From: Scedosporium boydii
Taxonomy: Eukaryota > Ascomycota > Sordariomycetes > Microascales > Microascaceae
Assembly: GCA_002221725.1 (NCBI GenBank)
Contig: NJFT01000222.1
Coordinates: 1 to 64,000 of the forward strand
Direction: 5' to 3'
DNA: 64,000 bases
Shown: positions 55,368-64,000 of the stretch, in pieces
Numbering within the stretch: position 1 is the first letter of the stretch
How the letters are laid out: each line of letters begins with the position of its first letter
Notes under the pieces: model-generated
What the model was told of the DNA's origin: nothing
The model's input: the letters and a program-made list of their open reading frames with translations, nothing else
Database searches by the model: none
Position numbers and translations under genes: made by a program

Positions 55368-57278
55368 TGTGTGTGGCTGCAGAATCCAAAGGGTACGTGG
55401 CGAGAAGGGCAACTCGACACCGTAGGGATATTTCGAGTCGATATTACGTACAGTACTTCCAGCGATTGAATGAGGAGACAAGCCTGGAGGGGTCTCAAAA
55501 AAAACTATGATGGTGGTAATTGATGACGGAAGCCTTGCAGGACAGCTCCATCGACGTTGGCGGTTTGCCACGCCACTTCTAGGCATCGCTGGGCGCAGTC
55601 GGCGGCTACTGCCCTGGGGCTCAGATGAGCCACGTGATGCGAGATCTGAATGCATTGAAGCTGTTGAACCAATGATTTCTTGATTTCTAGGCGGAAGGAG
55701 GGAGGCTGTGACACTCTTCTCGGTTCCTTGCAGGTTGTTTCCGTTTCCATGATCCGCAAAAGCCTCCTCTTGGGCCCCGAAATGGGAAGCCCTATCCCAA
55801 AAGGCCTTATACTCTTGCGACGTACCGTCCGGCTCCGACCTATATCGACCGCCCTTGAGCCTCTAGCTGGTTGACTGAAGAAAATTAACTGGAAAGGGGA
55901 ACGGAAAAAGGGATGGGAAATGGATTAGAAAGGGAATGAAAAGGAGAAACGAAAAAGAGAATAGTATTGGGCCGAGTGGGATATTATCTCACGAGCAAGT
56001 TTTTAATGAGTCGCTGGGATTTGGTTTATGCTTGGCCCGGTACGATGTGCAGCGGCTCTTGTACGAAGAAGTTTCTGATGATGGTAAAGGAGCCTGCTCC
56101 TGTGTGTAAGCTAGATGGGTGGGGAGGTGGGTGAGCCGGTGGGAGAAGGTATGAAGGGTCCATGTCAGAGAGTAAAAGGGCACAGGGGAGCTGGTAGAGG
56201 GCAAAGTGGGGTGGTAGTAAACCGCTCGATATCCTCCCGTGCTAACCTACTGGATAATAGCGAAGCTATCCACCCTGGGCCAATCAATCTGTTCTTATCT
56301 TCCCAACGTACGACCTCCGTATACCCATCGCGCATCCATATCCAAACAACCGCACATGTCTCTAGATAACTCGGGGTCCTCGGCCATTTCGAGATGTGGA
56401 CGTGAAGGCTTGGATGGCACCGTGAGACCGCCCTCCCGAGCGATTAAAGTCAAATCAAGGTAGAGCGCACCCACATATTGGCGACATGAAGAGCGCCTGA
56501 ATTTGCGACATCCTCCTTCTCTTGATTTGGACATAAGTGACAAGAGATACCATGCGACGCCCGCAACTTAAGAGAGGCCAGAAGCATGCCGCTTTAGATG
56601 CCCTGGAGCACTCTCTACCCGATCATGTTCTGGGCGCTCCTGGTGCCAGCGTACACAAGCCTCGGAATCCCAGGGCCTCTGACCGCGGGGTTGCACTCGG
56701 GGGTATCATTGCCCTCATACAGCCCCATTCGGGAACTGTCTCTCTCTCGGCGGTCTGGCGGCCCTCCGCGCCCGTCGACCTGCTCTGGAGAACGAATGGG
56801 CCCTCGTACAGGCCGGAGCAGCCGATGGCCCCGGGGGAGACGAGGTGTCAGGCGCCGACGTGGGCGAGGTAGTCAGTCGAGGGGGCTGTCGATTAGAACC
56901 TGTGCGTGTTCGACGACGCCAGGCACACCATCTGTGCCAACGTGATCAGCGTCGTTGCTGAAAACGCCAGCCAGTCCGGTCGCCGACGGAGTCCACATGC
57001 GGTCGCATCGAACTGCGCGGAAATACGTTAGCGGTCCTCCTGAAGGGCGACGCGTACGCGGGACGGGGTCAAGTCCGCTATTGCTTGAGGAGACAGCAGT
57101 GTCTACTCTGACTATTGAATGAGGGGGGCTTTTAGGGAATAAACAGATTGCAGGAGATTGGAGTTCATGTTGTCCCTTAAGAGCGGAATCCACGAAGAGC
57201 CATCGATAGGTATTTGAGTAGATCCATTCGAACTGAACCCCCCTGTACCCAAAATCCCAGCGCGGGATAAACGCCATT
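55368..57278. other. 1.9-kb spacer
   Basis: Includes a purine-rich tract at about 55875-55965 (GGAAAGGGGAACGG-type). No supported gene. Confidence 0.5.
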
Positions 57279-60081
57279 TCAGATAAGTACCACCTTCTGG
57301 TGAGCGAACCGTTGAAAGTATCCCAGACCACCAACGCCAACAGGGCATGACACGAACACGCCGACTCGGACGAACCGACCGGCATGACGGGGCGCTGGGT
57401 AGACGAGCAACCCAATCGCCACCCTCATGCTGTCATGTTCCCATCCCTTCTCGCACTCCTTGCAGAGACAAATCTTTTCGCCCCGTTCAGGGGCATCGGA
57501 CAACTCCTCGTCGTCATAGCTGGACTCTTCCTCCTCCGTTTCAAAGCCACTCTCCAAGTCAAACTCGAAGTCGTCTTCCTCTTCTTCCTGTTCTTCCTGT
57601 TCTTCCTCTTCTTCCTCTTCTTCCTGTTCTTCCTCTTCTTCCTGTTCTTCCTCTTCTTCCTGTTCTTCCTCTTCTTCACCTCTATCGGAAAGTGTGCTCC
57701 CTAAAGTACTTTCAACTGAATGTTTCTCTCTTACCAGTTGCTCCGAGGCGCTTGACTCGTCCGAGAGGTCAACAGGAGAGCTCCTCTCTTTACACAGTCG
57801 CTTCCTCGTCTGGGCGTCAGAACTGCGAGATACTACGGAACTCCCAACGCTATAGTCGCGCTCCCGCTTGGCCTTTCCGTTGTCTGTCTCCGTAGTAGTA
57901 GCGGCCAGCTTACCACACAGAGGGAGTCCTCGTCTAAAAAGAGAATTCCTTTTCAGTTTCACACTCCCCAGGAGCATCATCTGGATGGCAGGGTCCCTTT
58001 CATGCGATGGAGTGACCATGTCGGCAGGCGGATTCCAGTCCAGCCAGCAGTCCGCCAGGTACGAGCCATTCTCGCGTATCTCTCGGCGGCCAGGGGCAGT
58101 ACTCCGAATTTTCACCAGAGTGCTCGGATAGAAACTGGATAAGGGCACGGCACACACCCTCACAGCCACACTCAACTCAGCCCACAGTACCTCGCCATAA
58201 GGATTCGCCCCCTTGAGCGTGGGGATGGAATGAATAGTCTCTGCATGTTCGTCGCGCCACTTCTTAGACCAGAGATCTACGCCGCGTATGCGGTGCGGGA
58301 CATTTTCGAGGAGCGCGTAGTCTATCTCGCCGCGGTCGATCCAACTCCACGACGGTGCAATGTACTCATCAGTCCGGGCGGGCGCTATTCGACTTACCAA
58401 GCTAGCGAGATCTGTGGGTCGTCTTGGGCCGTTCTCGCGGACAAGCCACAGCAATCCTCGAGTCATATTTCCGCTCCACAGCCCCGCATGGTAAGAATCG
58501 CCTCCCAATACTCGAGAAAGAGTCGCAGCGATGCCAGAAATCGCAGGAAGGGCGTCACTTGCCTTCGTGAGGGTTCTCGTCGAAAACAAAACGGCATGCC
58601 ACTCCCAGTCACTGTACACCCTGCGGCGACTCGCACGCATGACCTGGCGCTGGATCGATGTGTCCCAGCCCAACTGCCGGGCCGCCATCCCCTCGGTGTA
58701 CACAGCCCTGTCGCAGAGGAAGTGGATCCTCGACGTCCCGAACCAAATCTTCCTAGTCGACATGGCTTTCTCCTGGTACGTCCAGCCCCTCAAGGACCAG
58801 TGGCTGGCCTGCTGGTCCGGGAACGGCTCGGGCCTCTGACACGAGCACCGCCCCTCGGCGTCTTGCACGCCGCAGTACCTGAGCCGCAGCAAGCCGGAGA
58901 TGTCCGGCGAGACGCGCGACCGAAAGGGAATGGCGGCTGTGGGCGGCCAGTGCGGCGCCCCGTCTCGCGCACCCAGGAACCCTTGGGTGCACGAACGCGA
59001 TGCCAGGGAACACAGAGTGACGTGGGCATTGCCGTATATGTCGCCCATCCTCGCGGACTCGGTGTTCCAGTCATCGAGGCTATCCTGCCTAATGCAGAGC
59101 GCATCGATCCAGATGTAGTTGATACCTAGGGCTCGGGTTGCCACGACGGCGTCCTTGAGCACCTCGGTCAAGTCGTCGAGACCTACTCCCGCCTCGAGCC
59201 TGGCGGCTGTCATATCAGTGAGCTTGGGCTGTTTTAAGCTTTCGGGGGCCGGACCCCAGCAGTAGCTGAGCGCGGTATATTTGCACTCCTCCGGGGTCAA
59301 GCCGTGGTCCTGGACGTTGATCAGCCTTACGCCGGCATCGAAGAGTTGCAGCAGGCGCGTGGGGAGGATCGAAGATGGAGACCGGGGGTGTTTATGGGAC
59401 TCGAGGCATTCCTGGAGCGTTTCTCGTAGCCATCCGATGTTGGCGTCGCTGAGAACTTCCCGGCTCGGAGCCGGTTTCACTCTGAGCCACTCGGCGCATG
59501 GCTCTAGCGACAGGTTAGTAGATTTCTGTGCGCCGGGTTCTCGTGGGGGCACCCATCGTTACTTACTAGGCTCCGCTTCGACGGTGAAGCAAAGCGTCGA
59601 CTCTGAGCCGTTCTCTTAACCCAATGGAATGGGCGATTGTTAGGATAGATCTTCCATACATGAGGCCGATTTGACGCTCCATACCAAAGATAACAGATAC
59701 CAGGAGCCTGGACAGGCCCATAACAGACACCAATCCGGGTTTCAGCATCCTCCAGGGATATCTGTATCGTAGCGAGATGGGCCCGGGAGGTTGATTCTCC
59801 CCACCAGCTTGGGCGACGATATCTGGTCGCGAGAGAGCGCTCACGAGAAGTCGACACACGGGGCACCCTGCATTAGCAGTCAGTACGAGGCCGGGCAGCG
59901 GCGGGAAATAGTCCTGGCGGGGGGGTCCCAGCTGAAACACGCGGGCCTCGTCGCCGGTTTCCTCGCCGGAGAATTCGAGATGGGTGGTTGGTCCGTCAGC
60001 AGGAAACACCGTTTTTGTGGAGCTGTGGCCGTCGGAGTCGTCAAATAAGAGACATTCGCAATGGCTGCAGAGGGACTCCAT
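57279..60081 (-). CDS. HET-domain heterokaryon-incompatibility protein
   Basis: HET-domain protein, of the class that triggers fungal cell death after non-self recognition. Exons 60081-59685, 59614-59567 (48 nt) and 59503-57279 close in phase and give 889 residues. The first intron has a CTAAC branch site. The N-terminus has a CxxC pair (CSHCECLLFDD) and CPVCRLL, typical of this subgroup. The HET domain starts near residue 224 (YTALSYCWG), and continues with YIWIDALCIRQD, SARMGDIYGNAHVTLCS and a Trp-rich end (WSLRGWTYQEKAMSTRKIWF). After a variable C-terminal half, residues ~758-793 are almost pure Glu/Gln, encoded by a microsatellite. The protein ends with a Cys cluster (CLCKECEKGW) and a hydrophobic tail. 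The acidic tract length is likely polymorphic. Confidence 0.88.
57572..57676 (-). repeat. GAAGAG/CAGGAA microsatellite encoding a Glu/Gln tract
   Basis: Imperfect TTCCTCTTC/TTCCTGTTC repeats on the + strand encode runs of Glu broken by Gln in the HET protein. Confidence 0.9.
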
Positions 60082-61048
60082 AGTTGCGGAACTCTCACAC
60101 CTTGGCAGGACGGAAAGAGAACCGAAGACGTTACGGCTTGGTTGATTGATTTCTATTTAATGCCAGGGTTCACAATGGCGCATGCGGCCACGTGACACGG
60201 AGCCCGGTAGGGGTTACGCGGCGAGCAGAGCTAACCTGCCTATCACCTACTTGAAGAACCAGCTTGAGGTCTTTGGACCACCGTAAGTCCAGTCGCCGGC
60301 TGTGCCCTACTGCTATATATTATGCGACCTGCCGGCGTGTGTGGTATGCCTCTGGGGGCTCAACAACGCAACAAACGTTGTTGACCAGGAAAGGAATTTC
60401 ACAGGGAAACCAGGCAAGACGGTGCCCTACTTAGTGTGAGGCTCAGCGGCCCAGGCCAGCTGGTCGTCAGCAAAGACATATTTAACTTGATACGGCAAGG
60501 TTGCGGAAACTATATCAATGGACAGCAAAACAAATAAGTGAGAGGTCCTGGATGATTCCTTATTTGAGACAACCGAGGAAAGGTCTCAGATCGACTTATA
60601 TATCTGCTCTTAGATTGAAACACTCTTCGTATCTCTCATTCCGATGGCTGCAGCTGTTGAACAAGTACACTTTACCTTCATCCTGTCGTCTGGTCAGCTG
60701 GCCTGCCTCTCCTGCCCCGAAAACACCATGATGCTCCCATTCAGCTCTCCCGCTAGACTAAATGCTCCCCCTACGATAAAGACAGATGCAGCAAAGGACG
60801 TAACTAATAGACTGTGAATCCTACTATGCAGTTTAACGCGGACTGTTGGAACTTCACGCAATGCATTTCTATTTTTAGTGACTGCGCCGCCTTCCGCGCT
60901 CGAACCCCGCATATAGTATCTCGAGATATCGTCCAACAAACATGGACAGATCGTGACTGGGTTACCTTTTAGGCCTCCTAAGTGCTTCTTCACCATCGCT
61001 ACCATCATTCTATTCAACGCAAAATACATTCTGAATATCTAGAAAAAC
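60082..61048. promoter_or_regulatory. Divergent spacer between HET and ankyrin-type genes
   Basis: Promoter region shared by two divergent genes; no coding region or strong motif recognised. Confidence 0.45.
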
Positions 61049-62811
61049 ATGCAGCTTTTTGATCTTCCTCCCGAGCTCGTTTGCATGGTAGTTCACGCTT
61101 CCATCCTGGCACGAAGCTCCAAACGGGCCATGAGACTGAGGCTCGTGAGTCGTAAGCTATAAAACCCCCCTCATTTCCCCTCCCGAACGGCTCAGCTCTC
61201 GTCGCAGGCTAACAAGATGCACTCACGAAAGGTAACTTCCGCGACTTCGTCGATAACGCCATCGTGAACTCCCGTATGCTGCACGATGTGACCGAACCTC
61301 ACGATTTTCACTGGGACTTCCATCCCCGCTACAAGGCCTGGAGAGCGTACGCCCAACGCTATCTTTCCGAATGCGTCATCCGCCGCCCTGGTCGGCATCC
61401 ACCCCTGTACGAGGAATCCCGCCTGCGGTATGTCGTTGATCGGGTCGCCGAGCTCACTGGTGAAGTGGATGCCCCCGCGAAACAGAACCTTACCCGTTCG
61501 CTCGTGGGTATGTGGTGCTTCCGCGGCCAAAGATTCACCTATATGAACCACATCCGAGACCGGCTTGGCCGACTGTGGACGGAGACCCGCTGCTCTAAGG
61601 AGTCCCCACCCACTACCTCCTTCGACGAGACAGACCTTCACTGCCTCATGGTTGAGGCCGCCATCTACCTCGGTCGCATCGAGCTCGTACGCCAGCTGCT
61701 CGCCGACGACAACCAGTCAGCCTGCGTGCGTAGGATTAGCCATGCGTCGAAGAAGCCGGAACTGGCCGAGCACCCTGGACGGAGGAGGCTGGAGCTCGCC
61801 GCCTACGTTGGTAGCGTTGAGATTCTAAAACTCCTCCTCTCGGCTGACCTTGGCGTCCTCGAGACAGAGGTGGACCGGGAAGGAAAGATGAAGGACTATG
61901 CACCGGCGATGCTCGCGAACCTAGCCTCTAAACAAGGCCACCATCACTTCTTCAACTACATCCTCGACATCAGCGAGCCTTTCCCCTGTCTACGTCGCAA
62001 CCGAGGCATCTCCCGCACGGTAGAATCTGATCATTATCGCGAAGCCATGTGTAATAACGCCTTTCCGGAGGACTTTGAGCGTATGGCGGCTATATTCCAA
62101 CGTGTGCTTCTGGAACCAGGCCCTCCGATAAATCAGCGGAAGCCATTTTTCCATACACGGCGCCAGCAGCTGGGGTACAGTGCCTCCCTCGGGCACGTTG
62201 ACATGGTGCGGCACTTCCTCGAGCAACACATACGCGCAGAAGCTGAGTTTGCTGGTAGTCTACGCGGTGTAGGCGGTCCCCGCGACGCCTTAATACGCAC
62301 CATCAGATGTTCTGGGAGTGTGGAGCTGTTAAGGTTCCTGCTCGATCATGGCGAGGATCCCAACGGTACTAATCCAGAATACGCGCCCTTGCTAGCTGCC
62401 ATTCGCTGGGGGACTCCTGCCATGGTTCGGGTACTGATCGAGTACGGAGCTGATGTAAACGGCACTGTCCCGCCAACCATCGTTGCAGCATTGTTTATGG
62501 AAAACGAAGAAATATTCCGCCTCCTGAGGGGAGCTGGAGCGGTCCTTGATAGCTCTCCACAAATTGGGGGACGCGCCATGCTAATGGCGAGAGCGCATGG
62601 GTTGGAAACCATGGAAGCACTCCTCCTCGGTGAAGGCGTCAGCGCGGACAGCATATTGAATTATGACCCTGGCAAAGAAGTTACCCCAGACTGGCCCACA
62701 CCTTCCTTTAGTTTGAAAGACTTCGGATTAGATGAGCAGGCGGTATACGATGCGAGAAGAGCAGCATTGGAGTTGAGAAGAGCGAAGAATAGGAGGAAAA
62801 GAAGAAGATAA
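61049..62811 (+). CDS. F-box-like, ankyrin-repeat protein
   Basis: Exons 61049-61151 and 61232-62811 close in phase and give 560 residues. The N-terminus MQLFDLPPELVCMVVHASI..RLRLVSRNFRDFVDNAIVNSRML has the F-box-like pattern LP.E....V, a helix, then LVS..F...V...IF seen in fungal ankyrin proteins. From about residue 200 there are ankyrin-type units: LMVEAAIYLGRIELVRQLLAD, LELAAYVGSVEILKLLLSA, LGYSASLGHVDMVRHFLEQ, GSVELLRFLLDHGEDPNG, PLLAAIRWGTPAMVRVLIEYGADVNG. The protein ends in a very basic Arg/Lys tail (RRAKNRRKRRR) that may be a nuclear-localisation signal. No catalytic domain. It may act as a substrate adaptor; that is inference. Confidence 0.8.
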
Positions 62812-62887
62812 CTAGACGCTAGACGAGAGCTAAGATCCACCCATATCAATCTTAAGAGAATAATTCAAGGTCAATCTCTCATTTCGA

Positions 62888-64000
62888 TCATGAGGTCATA
62901 CCGCACGCCTTCATGTTCCTCCTCCGAGATATAGATCGACACTCGACTGATATGGATAGTATTACCACCAGGCTGCCTGACTCTGCGAGTTTGGTAGAGC
63001 CCTCCAGCATGGGATTTTCGAAGTTAAGCTCTTCCCACCCCAAACCGCCCGGCGAGATGGTGTATTTCCCGGGTTTGCTGGGATCCTTGCCCGCTCTTTC
63101 TAACGCCCCCGCAATGGCCGCCCTCCCTGACGGGTTCGAGGCCTTGCTGCGACCGAAGTAGCGCAGGTCTCTCGCGTCCCCGTTATTCGCATCTCTGTAG
63201 TTGGAGAGCATCATATCCCTGTACTTCATCTCGGTCATGCGGTGGGGTCCCGCCGGGTCGGACTCATCCACAACCATGGATTGGCGCGTGATGTAAACGC
63301 CCGCCTGCGTGTTGACAAGGTATTCATTCGTTGTGAAATCTTCGCCATTAACGACGTCCTTACCAGACACTACTCCCATCTGGAAGTTGGTCCCGGCGTT
63401 GCTGAAGGAGGGATCACCATGAGGACCGGCTGCCTTCTGAGCGGCGAACTCTAGCACGTATGCGTCCTCGTATTCAAGCTCGACAGGGGGGGGACAAAGC
63501 CCTTGTTATCACGCGCCAGATCAAAATCCTGGATTTCCGGGAGCCTCACGGCGGTGCCAGCCGGCTGAGGCAAGACAGGGGGTAGTGGTGTGGCGGGATC
63601 GGCCTCGTCAATTAGCTGACTCGAAGGGCCCTGGTCGCCCCACCCCTGACTACCCACGGCCTGGGCACCGGCGTCTTCGCTCGTGGACGGCCCGGATTCA
63701 TCTTGGCCTTCGCCGCCTTTCTTCGGCTTGACCCATCCGAGCGGACCAACCCTTCGTTCGTTGCGGTGAGCATGGGCAGCTTGAGCTTCCCAAAGGCCTA
63801 TTTTGATAAAGTCCGGTTAGCAGTTTGGCCAAGAACAAGATTTCGGGTCATTGATTGGTATGATATGCCGGTACGAACGAAAATGAGCTGGAATCTACCA
63901 GGGGGAAAGGGGGCGGGGTACTCGCCGACAGGGGCTCTTGCGATCAGCGCCCCATAATCTTCCTTGACATGAAGGGCAGCCGGCAGGGCTGATGTGATGT
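62888..64000 (-). CDS. Unrecognised protein, 5' end outside window, frame broken at a C8 run
   Basis: Coding-looking sequence enters from the right edge (reading ...KEDYGALIARAPVGEYPAPF), with an intron at about 63898-63798. It continues LWEAQAAHAHRNERRVGPLGW and a Ser/Pro/Gln-rich part to DNKGFVPP. There the frame is lost at a run of eight C (G on + strand, 63486-63493). In the shifted frame it resumes ELEYEDAYVLEFAAQKAAGPHGD and runs to a stop at 62888. The C-terminal ~180 residues are soluble and Gly/Asn-rich, with no motif I recognise. One extra C would restore a single frame, so an indel or sequencing error in the homopolymer is likely. Function unknown. Confidence 0.55.

Noticed and set aside
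57347..57895. Plus-strand ORF opposite the HET gene
   Set aside because: Generated by the microsatellite; no conserved feature.
58230..59129. 299-codon plus-strand ORF opposite the HET domain
   Set aside because: Mirror of a conserved coding region on the other strand.
59616..59684. Frameshift in the HET gene
   Set aside because: A 70-nt GT-AG intron with a CTAAC branch site restores the phase.
1..64000. tRNA, rRNA, CRISPR arrays and complete transposons
   Set aside because: No B-box-like tRNA patterns, no spaced repeats and no transposase or reverse-transcriptase ORFs were recognised by eye; a tRNAscan or repeat-library run would be needed to exclude them.

Overview
The window reads as nuclear DNA of a filamentous ascomycete (Pezizomycotina). 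Genes are interrupted by short introns (about 45-180 nt, GT-AG, often with a CTAAC-like branch site). There are HET, NACHT, DUF3328/UstYa, CBM18 and Egh16-type genes and long gene-poor spacers. A NIS1-type effector, an Egh16/GAS-type secreted protein and a three-module chitin-binding protein suggest a plant-associated Sordariomycete; that placement is inference.

Left third (1-20,100): a probable secondary-metabolite locus. From left to right it holds a multidrug ABC-C exporter cut by the window edge, an MFS transporter, an AKT2-like alpha/beta hydrolase, a UstYa/DUF3328 oxidase-family protein, a secreted precursor made of seven 19-residue repeats separated by Kex2 Lys-Arg sites, a LaeA-like methyltransferase, a fungal O-methyltransferase and a second MFS transporter. 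Precursor and UstYa gene are divergent across a 1.1-kb spacer. Repeated Kex2-processed precursor plus UstYa is the hallmark of dikaritin-type ribosomal peptides (ustiloxin, phomopsin and asperipin families). The repeated core (QYFHLN-G-E/D-VLD) matches none of the dikaritin cores I know, so this is the best candidate for an undescribed system.

Middle (20,800-43,300): an HNH-nuclease protein, two related unknown proteins, an FHA-truncated pseudokinase, a caspase-fold-like gene with two frameshifts at 4-bp tandem duplications, a complete Pho89-type Na+/phosphate symporter, a CBM18 chitin-binding protein and a NACHT/NLR-like NTPase whose N-terminal part is out of frame. Several look like decaying members of self/non-self recognition families.

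Right third (45,200-64,000): Egh16-like secreted protein, a divergent pair of AIG2/GGCT-like and amidoligase genes, a NIS1-like effector with a 31-A leader, a small membrane protein, a DUF3632-like protein, a HET-domain protein with an acidic microsatellite tract, an F-box/ankyrin-type protein, and an unrecognised gene cut by the right edge and broken at a C8 run.

Exon coordinates were derived by hand from splice consensus and phase. Where all phases close I say so. Several frame breaks (C8 run, amidoligase, NACHT gene) could be assembly errors rather than biology.
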